The notes under the pieces: generated by a model
The model's database searches: none
The model's input: only the letters and a program-made list of their open reading frames with translations
Told to the model about the DNA's origin: nothing
In this document: in pieces, positions 45,097-53,687 of the stretch
How positions within the stretch are numbered: the first letter of the stretch is position 1
Layout of the letters: every line of letters begins with the position of its first letter
Position numbers and translations under genes: made by a program
Assembly (NCBI GenBank): GCA_902788805.1
Contig: CADALO010000007.1
Span: 190,552 to 254,551, forward strand
From: an uncultured Bacteroidota bacterium
GTDB taxonomy: Bacteria; Bacteroidota; Bacteroidia; Bacteroidales; P3
Direction of reading: 5' to 3'
Length of the DNA: 64,000 nucleotides

Positions 45097-45738
45097 TTAT
45101 TTGTTGTTTCTATACAATCCGCCCATATCGACTGCGCCGAAATCTATATACCAAAGTCGTTTGTCGCCCGGTGTGAAAATAGGGGTGATGATGTTGCCGA
45201 ATCTCTTGTCGATGGTGTCGCACGGGAACCCCAGCGCATAGTATAGTCCCTCCGTCATATAGTGTGCATCGAACGACATCCGTTCTTCGTCGGGCAAAGT
45301 ACTGCTGTTTCCGTCGGCAAAGACAAACTGGTCCATATAAGCATAGAAGTCATCGCATACGGTGTTGCTGTCAATGGTTAGCGGATTTCCATCGCCGATT
45401 TGGAGGGTCAGCTTGGCTGCCGACTTGCGGAAATCGACAAAAGAGAGCTGGACGCTGTCGCCTTTGCGGTAATAACTGAGGCCGGAGTAATACATCACAG
45501 GGATAAATGCGTCGGTGTCATTGCACTTTGCAATGCATCCTCTGTCGGAATAATGTTCAGGTTCCCCCATCTTGGCAATCAGTTCATCATAGGTTCCCAT
45601 TACAATTATGTCGTCCGACGAAAAGTCGGCGACAGAGAGGTAATTTTTTGGCTTGTTTTCATTCTGTAATCCGCTCTTGCAGGCGACCATCATTCCGAGG
45701 GCGCACACCATTGCGCCTAACAAAATCAGTTTCTTCAT
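45097..45738 (-). CDS. Hypothetical lipoprotein
   Basis: A 213-residue protein with a lipoprotein signal (LGMMVAC, Cys near 20). The mature part, with DIIVMGTYDELIAKMGEP and SFVDFRKSAAKLTLQIGDG, is a compact soluble domain of unknown family, similar in kind to small envelope lipoproteins of Bacteroidota. It lies at the start of a 4.5-kb minus-strand set of mostly unknown genes. Confidence 0.68.
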   Translation of the reverse strand: MKKLILLGAMVCALGMMVACKSGLQNENKPKNYLSVADFSSDDIIVMGTYDELIAKMGEPEHYSDRGCIAKCNDTDAFIPVMYYSGLSYYRKGDSVQLSFVDFRKSAAKLTLQIGDGNPLTIDSNTVCDDFYAYMDQFVFADGNSSTLPDEERMSFDAHYMTEGLYYALGFPCDTIDKRFGNIITPIFTPGDKRLWYIDFGAVDMGGLYRNNK

Positions 45739-45811
45739 TGTCTGAGTGTATAATAATCTATTTTATTCTGTCAAGTCAATTTATCGCGCATAACGTCAAG
45801 GTCTTTTTCAT

Positions 45812-46276
45812 CTATTTGTATTGTTTATGATATTTCTTCAATTGCCGTTTCATATAAAACCTAGTCTGCTCAATGACGGTAAAGCGGTAGCTTTTCCCAT
45901 TTTGTAGTTCAATTATCATATAATAATAGGTTGCTCCGTAGATACCCTCAACCGATATCCGTTTTATTTGCGACCATTGGATTTTGACTGTCCCAACATC
46001 TTTCCATGCAAAAGTGTTATCAATCCTCTGTGCGTGTTCAATTTCCAAATAATCGGGGTAGACAACAACGGTGTTTCGGTTTTTCTTGATGTCAAAGAAA
46101 TGTGTTATGGATATTATGATTAGAGCGACACTTAACACTACATACATCCATAAATCTAAATCTACTGTGAATATGAAATATACAAACAAGGCCTGAATAG
46201 CTATGAGAAATATAACTTCAAACCATACCCAACCGGTATCTTTGTATACTTTGACGGCGTTATCTCTTATGTCCAT
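45812..46276 (-). CDS. Small membrane protein with PH-like C-terminus
   Basis: A 154-residue protein with two transmembrane helices (about 18-36 and 43-62). A soluble domain follows with the pattern VVVYPDYLEIEH, VGTVKIQWSQIKRISVEG and YYYMIIELQNGKSYRFTV, as in bacterial PH (bPH) domains. The function is unknown. Its base composition is more AT-rich than the flanking core genes. Confidence 0.6.
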   Translation of the reverse strand: MDIRDNAVKVYKDTGWVWFEVIFLIAIQALFVYFIFTVDLDLWMYVVLSVALIIISITHFFDIKKNRNTVVVYPDYLEIEHAQRIDNTFAWKDVGTVKIQWSQIKRISVEGIYGATYYYMIIELQNGKSYRFTVIEQTRFYMKRQLKKYHKQYK

Positions 46277-46304
46277 TGTCTGTGTTTATTGTTTCACATT
46301 CGTC

Positions 46305-46745
46305 TTATCCCCAGAAGGGCAATGTCAGCGAGTGCGGGAGATACACTATCTTGAACGACACGACCATCAGCACGGCGCTGGCGACAAAGTATGCTATCAG
46401 CAGCCAGCGGTTCCTCTTGCGTGCTTTCGGGGGCTCGTCTTTCCACCGGGCCTCGCAGTCGTTGTACAGTTTCTCTTTGTTAAGGATGAAGACGTTGAAA
46501 ACGGCGATTGCCACCACGATAATCCACAGCAGGTTGGCCGACAGCTGGTGGCCGAACAGCAGGACGGGCAGGATCAGCAGCGTGTTGAGGTTGGAGATTT
46601 GAAGCAGCGATACGATGCCCATCGCCGAAGTCAGATGGGTCGGGTCCACCTTCTGCGTCAGCGGGTCGTAGGACAAGGAGTAATGCACGGGATGGTCCCA
46701 GAACCGCGTGATTTTATAGAAACAGTATTTGTATAGTTTCAGCAT
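46305..46745 (-). CDS. Hypothetical membrane protein
   Basis: A 146-residue protein with about four hydrophobic stretches: ISNLNTLLILPVLLFG, WIIVVAIAVFNVFIL, LLIAYFVASAVLMVVSF and YLPHSLTLPFWG. I do not recognise the family. It lies 28 bases upstream of the PH-like gene and 25 bases downstream of the next, as in an operon. Confidence 0.55.
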   Translation of the reverse strand: MLKLYKYCFYKITRFWDHPVHYSLSYDPLTQKVDPTHLTSAMGIVSLLQISNLNTLLILPVLLFGHQLSANLLWIIVVAIAVFNVFILNKEKLYNDCEARWKDEPPKARKRNRWLLIAYFVASAVLMVVSFKIVYLPHSLTLPFWG

Positions 46746-46770
46746 CTTATGCGTATTCTTTTATAATCCG

Positions 46771-47355
46771 TCAGTCTTTTTTGTCCGCTTTCGGTTTGAC
46801 TTTGGCCTTGGGCTTCACGTAGAAGTGGGGCACGATCTGTCGGGCTGTCAGGTCGACGGTGACGGAGTCGTTGAAGTCGGTGCCGTAGCGTTTGGCCAGC
46901 GTTTCCGGCGACTGGTTGTATTTGTAGATATGCTCAGGTTGGTCGTCGATGGTGACAACAAGGTACGACGGGCTCTTTGGTCTGATTCCGCCGGTTGAGC
47001 GAATATAGTACGATTCGACCTCAAGGTCGTTCCATTCGCGCTCGCTGCCGATTCCGGCATAGATGGTGACAATGAGAGCGACATACACAATCACCACAAA
47101 GCCGAAGAAGTACTTGCCAACGGTCTGGAGTCGGCCTTTGTAGGCGTAGAGGAATATTCCGAGAAAGAGGCAGATGCCACCCGCAAGCGCTACATACGTG
47201 AACCACGGCAAGGTGACGATGTACTGCCGCGTCGTGAAAACCATCGCCACCAGCATTATCAATGACAGGATGGAGATGGCCTGAACCAGCGGCGGCTGGC
47301 TCCTCAGCTTCTCCCAGTTGAGAATAGAGTTCTTGTTATTATTTTTCATATTCAA
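46771..47355 (-). CDS. Hypothetical membrane protein with basic tail
   Basis: A 194-residue protein with three transmembrane helices (about 29-45, 52-74 and 84-106) followed by a soluble domain and a lysine/proline tail (KPKAKVKPKADKKD). I do not recognise the family. Just upstream of its start is a leader (47352-47405) repeated before the neighbouring gene at 48.4 kb. Confidence 0.6.
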   Translation of the reverse strand: MNMKNNNKNSILNWEKLRSQPPLVQAISILSLIMLVAMVFTTRQYIVTLPWFTYVALAGGICLFLGIFLYAYKGRLQTVGKYFFGFVVIVYVALIVTIYAGIGSEREWNDLEVESYYIRSTGGIRPKSPSYLVVTIDDQPEHIYKYNQSPETLAKRYGTDFNDSVTVDLTARQIVPHFYVKPKAKVKPKADKKD

Positions 47356-47405
47356 TCTGTTGTTTCATTTCTGCATTTTCACCTCGCACGGGTGCGGGGT
47401 GGCGT
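47356..47405 (-). repeat. Leader repeat copy 1 with hairpin
   Basis: On the minus strand a CCGCACCCGTGCGAGG hairpin is followed by TGAAAATGCAGAAATGAAAC and AACAGATTGAA before the gene. Copy 2 at 48407-48450 agrees except in the hairpin bases. Confidence 0.7.
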
Positions 47406-47448
47406 TGCAGGGCTGCCGTCCGCAAGGATGGCAGCCGTTGTGATTGTA

Positions 47449-48384
47449 TTAGTAATTGGCAGGTGGCGTGATATTGTATTTCTTACAAAAAACCCGAACT
47501 GACGGGAGTCCAATCTCGGCACGTCGCTTATCAACGTTACTCACATCCTCTATCTCGACGCAGAAATGCTTCCCTGTTTCCGGGTCAAAGGACAATTGCC
47601 TTCCATAGTATGATTTATTGTTGTTAAACCAATAAACTATGTCATAGACACTGGCATATACATCGGGATGTAAATTACCTTTAAGCACCTCTTTCTTCAA
47701 CAAATCCATCATATCGGTGTATATCGTATCTCTCCCATATTCGTTCAACCCCAATGCTTTCGCGCAATGAACCAAGGCAATATGTAGTAATTGGTTATTC
47801 CACACGTCAACATTTCTCCTGTTCAATTTCTTGTTCTTAAGCAAGGAACAAAGGTCTAATGCATTCTGTGCAAATACCGCATTCAGCCATTCGTCTTCGC
47901 CAAATCTCCCATCCCTTATTTCCTGACAGAAGATTTCGTTATGGACAATTCGTTCAAGATAGGCATTTTCGGTGGGGTCGATTTGTTGCAAATAGTTTTG
48001 GCGTAATGTTGGGTAAATACTGGTTATATAGACAATTCGTACTGAGTCGAACGCTCCAATTCTGTTTTCCAATGAGCGAAAGCCTATCACTGGATAAGTT
48101 TCATACAATTGCCATCCGCACGCAACCATACGCTTGACACAATTAACTGCATCGGCAGTATCTTCTAACGCTAAATAGCAGTCGCGCAGATTGGCAAGGT
48201 CCTCGGGGAAAGGATAGTAATTGGAAAACGCCTCTTCATAGCATTCAACTGCCTGAACATAATTGTTTTCTGCCATTTTAGTAAAGGCATCAATGGTCTT
48301 TGTGTAGTATGGAATATACGAAGTCTGTGCCTCCACATATCCGAATGCCATAATCATCAAGTATGCCGGCAATAACCTCTTCAT
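47449..48384 (-). CDS. Secreted protein with TPR-like N-terminus
   Basis: A 311-residue protein with a signal peptide (ending VEAQ near 20). A tetratricopeptide-like pair follows (NYVQAVECYEEAFSNYYPFP, ANLRDCYLALEDTADAVNCV). The remainder is helical, with a tryptophan/histidine-rich stretch around 195-215, and no known motif. It is visibly AT-rich compared with the core genes, suggesting recent acquisition. Function unknown. Confidence 0.6.
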   Translation of the reverse strand: MKRLLPAYLMIMAFGYVEAQTSYIPYYTKTIDAFTKMAENNYVQAVECYEEAFSNYYPFPEDLANLRDCYLALEDTADAVNCVKRMVACGWQLYETYPVIGFRSLENRIGAFDSVRIVYITSIYPTLRQNYLQQIDPTENAYLERIVHNEIFCQEIRDGRFGEDEWLNAVFAQNALDLCSLLKNKKLNRRNVDVWNNQLLHIALVHCAKALGLNEYGRDTIYTDMMDLLKKEVLKGNLHPDVYASVYDIVYWFNNNKSYYGRQLSFDPETGKHFCVEIEDVSNVDKRRAEIGLPSVRVFCKKYNITPPANY

Positions 48385-48406
48385 TGTTTTTTATGAGTTA
48401 AGTGTT

Positions 48407-48450
48407 TTCAATCCGTTGTTTCATTTCTGCATTTTCACCGCGCTCATGAG
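48407..48450 (-). repeat. Leader repeat copy 2 with hairpin
   Basis: CCGCTCATGAGCGCGG hairpin, then TGAAAATGCAGAAATGAAAC and AACGGATTGAA on the minus strand, close to the start of the TPR-like gene. It matches copy 1 at 47356-47405. Another related hairpin (CCGCTCACGAGCGCGG) lies at 48478-48494. Confidence 0.7.
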
Positions 48451-48495
48451 CGGGGTATTGTTTTTGTGCGAGAACCGACCGCGCTCGTGAGCGGG

Positions 48496-49005
48496 TTACA
48501 GCAACTCCTCCGACCAGCCGTGACCGAGGTCCCAGTGGTAGTCGACTACGAACTCGAAGTCCACGGGTAGGTTGAACTCGTCCTCCAGCAGTTCGTGCAG
48601 TTTTTCGGCATCCACTTCGTGACCGGCCACACCGTCGTGTAGCCAGCTGCCAACGCAGACATAGAAGCGGTCGGTCTTCTCGTCGAGGAAGACTCGGCCA
48701 CGGGGAATGAGCGTGTAGTTGTGCTCCTGATAGAAGATGGAGCGGGTGTCGCCCTTGGCTTCGGCGCGGTGGTGCTGCTTCTGCCAGTAGGTCTTGTGGA
48801 GCTTCCCGATGGTGGCGCGGCCGTTGACGAAAGTGGCCTGCTCGGCATCCATCTTCTCTACGCCGAAGAGCGACTGGTTGGCTACGTCGTACCAGAAGAT
48901 TCCGAGCTTGGGCTTTCCGTTGTCGAGGAACGGCGCCATCGAGTCGACGAGGCTGCGGTGTTCCTGGCTGTCGGTATGGTTGATTCCGTTGTTGTCTTTG
49001 GTCAT
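48496..49005 (-). CDS. Hypothetical protein, conserved, soluble
   Basis: A 169-residue protein with no signal peptide or membrane segment. Phrases such as GIFWYDVANQSLFGVEKMD, HKTYWQKQHHRAE and IPRGRVFLDEKTDRFYVCVG suggest a small folded domain. I do not recognise the function. The start at 49005 is the first Met from which the sequence looks protein-like. Confidence 0.65.
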   Translation of the reverse strand: MTKDNNGINHTDSQEHRSLVDSMAPFLDNGKPKLGIFWYDVANQSLFGVEKMDAEQATFVNGRATIGKLHKTYWQKQHHRAEAKGDTRSIFYQEHNYTLIPRGRVFLDEKTDRFYVCVGSWLHDGVAGHEVDAEKLHELLEDEFNLPVDFEFVVDYHWDLGHGWSEELL

Positions 49006-49047
49006 AAATAATGGGATTTGGGCGATTCTGACTAAACACGCACGCGT

Positions 49048-49079
49048 GGTGCTACCAGACATGCACGTCTGGTAGCACC
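49048..49079. repeat. Perfect 13-bp inverted repeat
   Basis: GGTGCTACCAGAC and its exact complement flank a six-base loop (ATGCAC), and the outer sequence continues CACGCACGCGT against GCATGCGTGG. It has no T-run, so a standard terminator is less likely than a palindromic insertion or a protein site between two minus-strand genes. Confidence 0.65.
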
Positions 49080-49115
49080 AGACATGCATGCGTGGTCAGC
49101 GCAGTGTGCAGGGCA

Positions 49116-49385
49116 CTATTTCTGCCAGCGCTTGAGCGTGGGGAAGTACTGGCGGAGCTGCTCGCGGTACTCGTCGGCGGTGAGTTTCAGGCCGGTGTTC
49201 TTGTTGAACTCGTCGAGGAACTGCACGCAGACCTCTATCATCTCGTCCATCGTGCAGTCCTGCGTGAAGTGGCCGTCGGCGTGGCAGTACTTGCAGTAGT
49301 CGGGGTTGTCGCTCACAACCTCGTCGGTAAGCGGCATACCGCAGCTCTGGCAGAAACGCTGATAGTTTGGGAAGGGATTATCCAT
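49116..49385 (-). CDS. Zinc-ribbon protein
   Basis: An 89-residue protein with CQSCGMPLTDEVV and CKYCHADGHF, a putative zinc-ribbon pair (Cys 12, 15 and 31, 34), followed by an acidic helix. It matches the small zf-ribbon_3-like proteins of unknown role common in anaerobes. The start overlaps the previous gene by 8 bases. Confidence 0.78.
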   Translation of the reverse strand: MDNPFPNYQRFCQSCGMPLTDEVVSDNPDYCKYCHADGHFTQDCTMDEMIEVCVQFLDEFNKNTGLKLTADEYREQLRQYFPTLKRWQK

Positions 49386-49578
49386 TGTTTTTGCCTTTTT
49401 TGTTATGGATAAGTGAAAGCCCGGTGAATACGACACCACCTACCAGTGCTCCGATAATGGTGCTTTTCCAGCTGTCACCAATAGTACCAAAAATTGCGCA
49501 CATAAGGATGAAAGTCGCAACAAATATGGCAAAGGTCAGCATATAATTCACCCAATCGTTTTTAAAAGGTTTTTTCAT
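49378..49578 (-). CDS. Small two-helix membrane protein
   Basis: A 66-residue protein with two hydrophobic helices (YMLTFAIFVATFILMCAIFG and STIIGALVGGVVFTGLSLI) and a lysine-rich tail. The overlap with the zinc-ribbon gene points to coupled translation. Function unknown. Confidence 0.6.
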   Translation of the reverse strand: MKKPFKNDWVNYMLTFAIFVATFILMCAIFGTIGDSWKSTIIGALVGGVVFTGLSLIHNKKGKNNG

Positions 49579-49588
49579 ACAATCAATA

Positions 49589-50459
49589 TTATTTACGGGT
49601 TAATACTTTATGCACTTTCTCGACGATGTCGGCGGCGCGGAGGTGGTAGTTGGTGAGCATCTCGTCGGGGGTGCCGCTCTCGCCGAACTTGTCGTCCACG
49701 GCCACGTACTCCATCGGCGTGGGGCAGTGGAGGGCGAGGGTCTGGGCCACGCTGTCGCCGAGGCCGCCGTTGAAGAGGTGCTCCGACTTCGCAGCTGATG
49801 CCGACCTTCTCGAGCATCTCGGCGGCCTGCAGGGCTTCCCACACAAGGTGGCCGCAGGCGAAGAGGGTCACGTCCTTGCCCGCGCTCAGAAGCTGGGCCT
49901 TGCCGATTTCGAATTTTTCATTCTCTGGCAGGAAACAGGGCATCTTGCTGCGGCCGAGGCGCAGATAGACGGGTCCGACGTGCTCGGCGGCGGCCAGCGT
50001 GGCGGCCTTGGCCTGGTTGAAGTCGGCGGGCACTAGCACGGTCATATTGGGCAGCACCTTCATGAGGGCGATGTCCTCCATCGTCTGATGCGTGGCGCCG
50101 TCCTCGCCGAGGGAGATGCCGGCGTGCGAGCCGCAGATCTTGACGTTCTTGTTCGAGTAGCAGACCACCTGGCGGATCTGGTCGTAGACACGGCCGGTGA
50201 CGAACTCGGCGAAGCCCCCGATGAAGGGCACCTTGCCGCAGAGGCTCAGGCCGGCGGCGATGCCGACCATGTTGGCCTCGGCGATGCCGCACTGGATGAA
50301 GCGCTCGGGGAATTCTTTGGCGAAGCCGTCCATCTTGACGCTGCCTTTCACGTCGGCGCTCAGGGCGACGACATTCTCGTTCTTGCGGCCAGCCTCTACC
50401 AGGCCTTCGCCCATACCGGCGCGCAACTCTTTGCTTGATGTTTTTTCGTAGTGGGTCAT
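49589..50459 (-). pseudogene. Transketolase C-terminal subunit, internally deleted
   Basis: From 50459 the frame encodes the pyrimidine-binding half of transketolase: ELRAGMGEGLVEAGRKNENV, QCGIAEANMVGIAAGLSLCG, GSHAGISLGEDGATHQ and AEMLEKVGISCEV. Near 49783-49786 it jumps. The ending EHLFNGGLGDSVAQ, DKFGESGTPDEML continues in another frame to a stop at 49589. Relative to the family, about 25-30 residues (the IKPLD-type segment) are missing and the frame is shifted. So this is a deletion of roughly 75-85 bases, not one lost base. The broken frame ends in an arginine/proline run at about 49608. The partner subunit is 3.3 kb away. Either a real pseudogene or an assembly collapse. Confidence 0.85.
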
Positions 50460-50502
50460 TGTTATTTTATTTTTTTTGTTATTGTTTTCTGTTTTATGGG
50501 GT

Positions 50503-50580
50503 TAATGGGTTTTATGGGTTTAATGGGCAATATGATTATCTCGGCCCATTAGACCCATTCTGCTCATTAAACCCATTATT
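50503..50580. repeat. AATGGGTTTAATGGG / CCCATTAAACCCAT spacer
   Basis: On the minus strand AATGGGTTTAATGAGC, AATGGGTCTAATGGGC and then CCCATTAAACCCATAAAACC repeat around the intergenic gap. The two halves are complementary and can form an imperfect hairpin. The first part is inside the end of the helix-bundle gene and gives its Asn/Gly-rich tail. Confidence 0.7.
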
Positions 50581-51123
50581 ATCTCTGTAGGCTTTCCTCG
50601 CCTTGTACATTTCCTCTTTTATTCCTCCGTTCTCGAGGAAGTTCTTCTTCTGCCATTCTATCAGACCTTTTATCAGCACGTCGCACTGGTGTATCAGCGT
50701 GATAGCGATATTGGCGATGGTCTCGTCGGAGCGGTCTTTTATCTTCTTGCGGTAGACCGCCGAATCGAGGTGCCGCTTGCAGAACTCGCGCGTCTGCACA
50801 CAGCGCGGGTCGTTGTATGGCCACTGCTCTAAGCCTCGCACTCGCAAGTAGTCCTCATAGTCAAGCAGCAGCTCGTGCAGCGAAGCACGGTTGACATTGG
50901 TGAGTTTTATCTCCATCTCCTTTGAGGTCACCCCGTCGATGTTGCCCTCCGCCAGATTCTGCTTGCCGCTCCGTGCTGCCTGCACCATCTGGTCAATGGT
51001 GCGGTCGCCCTTCTGCAAGAACTTGTTGGCAAAATAATAGGTGACGTCGTAGACGCACTCCGCCTTCTGGAACGCCTTCAACGTCCTATAGTTGTTATCC
51101 TGCCGTATAAAGTCCCTGTTCAT
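50536..51123 (-). CDS. Four-helix-bundle protein (IVS/S23 type, suffix domain)
   Basis: A 195-residue protein. The pattern YRTLKAFQKAECVYDVTYYF, QMVQAARSGKQNLAEG and ASLHELLLDYEDYLRVRG is that of the four-helix-bundle family related to rRNA intervening-sequence proteins, with a helical suffix domain. The last ~14 residues (NNGFNEQNGSNGPR) are made by the tandem repeat that follows. It lies one base from the GNAT-membrane gene. Members are often mobile singletons of unknown function. Confidence 0.8.
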   Translation of the reverse strand: MNRDFIRQDNNYRTLKAFQKAECVYDVTYYFANKFLQKGDRTIDQMVQAARSGKQNLAEGNIDGVTSKEMEIKLTNVNRASLHELLLDYEDYLRVRGLEQWPYNDPRCVQTREFCKRHLDSAVYRKKIKDRSDETIANIAITLIHQCDVLIKGLIEWQKKNFLENGGIKEEMYKARKAYRDNNGFNEQNGSNGPR

Positions 51124-51124
51124 A

Positions 51125-52252
51125 CTATTTGATTAATGCTTGTAATGAATCGTTTAATTCTTCCTCATATCGTTTGCCGTCACTCAGACGGTAGAAGACG
51201 GTATCGTGGCTGATGCTGTCATCCGTGAAGAATGCAATATAATCGACCTCCTCTCTTATCAAATCCAAAGTGTCGTATATTGAATACTTCACTTTCTCTT
51301 TTTGTCCCATATCTTCACAGCGCAGACGGTACATCTTCCTGTCGACAAGTCCATCGCGTCGATAGAGCACAATATTCTTGGGCTCAATGAAATCAACGAA
51401 CTCGGAGTATACCACATAGTCCTTATTGCTCCACGTCCGGTGGTCGGGAATAAACATCGTTATTGTAAAAAACGCCACGAAACAGCAGATATACACAATA
51501 ACGGCACAGACAATCCATTCCGCAACCTTTATCAACCAGTGCATACCCTTGCAGAGTCGAAAGGTTAGCAAAACAGTATAGACAGGCGTAAGAATCAATG
51601 CGAAGATGGTCGCCCAATAATCCAATTGATATGCCAGCCTGTCGCCATCGTTCAGCAAAACCGAAGAAAAAGCAACCATCCACAGCACTAATGCCGTAAT
51701 GCCTATTGTTCTGCGGATAGTAGTTGTTTTATTTGTATTCTTTTTCAGCCTCATAACCTTTACCGGCCTTTCGGCGCCGACTTTGAGGTTGGGACAAAGC
51801 ACCTCCTTGCCAGTAAATTCAAAGCCGCATTTCTCCATCACGCGGCCCGAGGCGGGATTGTCGGGGAAATAGCATCCCCAGAGTGTTGCGAAGCCTTTCT
51901 CTTTGAAACAGTGGTCGATAACCAGACGCAGCGCTTCGGTACAGATGCCTTTGCCCCAATAGGGCCGGGCAATCCAATAGCCCACTTCGGCGGAGTCGGC
52001 TTCGATTGCAAGATTTGAGTCCGATGCCGACAGGTAACCTACGCATCCTATTGGCTCGCCGGTCGCTTTCCACACCACAGCCCACATACCCTCTTTGCTG
52101 AAGATTGTGCGAATCACCTCGCGGCTTTCGTCAACGCTCTTGTGCGGCGGCCATCCTGCCAGCGGCCCCAACTCGGGGTCGGAGGCGTACTTGAAAAGCA
52201 CCTCGGCGTCGTCTTCCTGCCACGGACGTAGTATGATTCTTGCCGTTTCCAT
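51125..52252 (-). CDS. GNAT acetyltransferase fused to a membrane domain
   Basis: A 375-residue protein of two parts. Residues 1-170 form a RimJ/RimL-type acetyltransferase: start RIILRPWQEDDAEVLFKYA, acetyl-CoA site YWIARPYWGKGICTEALRL near 92-110, and GCYFPDNPASGRVMEKCGF. After a basic linker come four transmembrane helices (about 178-275), then a soluble C-terminal domain (KNIVLYRRDGLVDRKMYRL). There is no stop or frameshift between the parts. I know no such fusion; it could be a recent gene join. Substrate unknown. Confidence 0.75.
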   Translation of the reverse strand: METARIILRPWQEDDAEVLFKYASDPELGPLAGWPPHKSVDESREVIRTIFSKEGMWAVVWKATGEPIGCVGYLSASDSNLAIEADSAEVGYWIARPYWGKGICTEALRLVIDHCFKEKGFATLWGCYFPDNPASGRVMEKCGFEFTGKEVLCPNLKVGAERPVKVMRLKKNTNKTTTIRRTIGITALVLWMVAFSSVLLNDGDRLAYQLDYWATIFALILTPVYTVLLTFRLCKGMHWLIKVAEWIVCAVIVYICCFVAFFTITMFIPDHRTWSNKDYVVYSEFVDFIEPKNIVLYRRDGLVDRKMYRLRCEDMGQKEKVKYSIYDTLDLIREEVDYIAFFTDDSISHDTVFYRLSDGKRYEEELNDSLQALIK

Positions 52253-52279
52253 CTTCAGTCTTACATCGCTTGGTAATGC

Positions 52280-53677
52280 CTACTTTGATAAATCGATATT
52301 GGTTGTTTTACCCGATCCAATTTGGAAACGCATTGTCCTTACATCCTTATAGTCGATACTGCTCTGCGGCTTGACAACCAGTTGGTATTCGCCCGGCATC
52401 AGTAGAATGCGTTCGTTGACCTTGTTGGGATCGAGATCGCAGACGAATGTCAAAACGCCATCCTTCAGTTCGAACACCGCTCCCGACGAAATCACTTTAG
52501 GCTTGCTGATATTCGCCACGCCAGGCGTCGGGATAGTGAGGTCTGTAGCCGACGATGCTACAATGGCCACATTCTCCAGCCGCAGGGTGGGGAAGGAGAG
52601 TACCTCGATGTCGTAGTTGCCAGTCAAGTAGTCGCGCGACTCGCCCATCAACTGCCTACCTGTCAGCGCATTGCTGCCGTGCCTGTATACGAGCACCGAA
52701 TACTGCGGCACTTGGTAGTTGGTGCGTTGGCCATCGGTGCGGAGTCTCAGCGAGCCTTGCTCTACACCAATATTCAGCCTGTTCACCCGTCCCGGCTTGA
52801 ACTGCCGGCGTTTCAACACGGTCGGAGGGGTGGTGAAGAGCGTGATGTCGTATGTCACCAGCGGATCCACCGTCAGCGTGTCAGGTGTGTAGCGGCTGTC
52901 AATGCTGTAAATTGTGTTGTATTTCACCACACCCGTCTGACTGTCGTAGAATGCCAGCGGCAACGTGGCTTCCAACAGATGGTCGGTCTCATCGTTGACG
53001 CTCACCACAACGCGGGCCTCCTCTTCCGACATACGGAAGATATTGTAGAGCGTTTCGGTGTACTGCTCCTCATTCGGCACGTAGGTGAATTTGCCAGCGC
53101 AGTCAAGGCTGTGCTGGAAATCCTGTTTGTTGCCTATGCCGAGGATGAAGGTCTGCACTATCACACCGCTCATCTGCACCTGGCGTGCCACGTCGCAGAT
53201 GTTGCCATCGCAGTCGTCCATACCGTCGGTGATAATCAGAATGATGTTGCGCGGTTGCACATCTTCCTTCGAGTCGCCCGACAGCGGCGGGAAGTCATTG
53301 AGCGAACTGCTCAATGCCGTCGCCGCAGTGCAGGCACCATTGGGAACGAGCGTCTTTATCTTGCTCTGAATCTTATAGTTGTTGCCCTTCTCAAACGGTA
53401 CCTCAAGGCGTGTGCCATACGAGTTCTTGTTCAGATGTCCGAACACACGCAGCGCCACCTCGATGCCCTGCTGGTTGGCCACGCTGTCCATAAATTTCAG
53501 CAGCACCTGCTGCGTCACCTTTATCTTGGCGTCACTCTGCCAGCGGTCCCACATCGAATGCGAGCAGTCGAGGATTATAAGTACACGCGTCTTATCACCG
53601 AAGACGGCGGCCCGTTCCTGAGCCATCGTCTTCGATGCAATAACAAGTGTCAATAATATGACAAACAGTCGTCTCAT
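52280..53677 (-). CDS. Exported protein with von Willebrand A domain
   Basis: A 465-residue protein with a signal peptide (residues 1-19, ending TMAQ). The VWA domain (~29-205) has a MIDAS-like DCSHS in LIILDCSHSMWDRW, a Thr in GACTAATALSS and Asp in IITDGMDD, giving a metal-binding adhesion site. The remaining ~250 residues are beta-rich. It may bind a surface partner. It lies between the two transketolase halves. Confidence 0.85.
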   Translation of the reverse strand: MRRLFVILLTLVIASKTMAQERAAVFGDKTRVLIILDCSHSMWDRWQSDAKIKVTQQVLLKFMDSVANQQGIEVALRVFGHLNKNSYGTRLEVPFEKGNNYKIQSKIKTLVPNGACTAATALSSSLNDFPPLSGDSKEDVQPRNIILIITDGMDDCDGNICDVARQVQMSGVIVQTFILGIGNKQDFQHSLDCAGKFTYVPNEEQYTETLYNIFRMSEEEARVVVSVNDETDHLLEATLPLAFYDSQTGVVKYNTIYSIDSRYTPDTLTVDPLVTYDITLFTTPPTVLKRRQFKPGRVNRLNIGVEQGSLRLRTDGQRTNYQVPQYSVLVYRHGSNALTGRQLMGESRDYLTGNYDIEVLSFPTLRLENVAIVASSATDLTIPTPGVANISKPKVISSGAVFELKDGVLTFVCDLDPNKVNERILLMPGEYQLVVKPQSSIDYKDVRTMRFQIGSGKTTNIDLSK

Positions 53678-53687
53678 CTATTTGATA

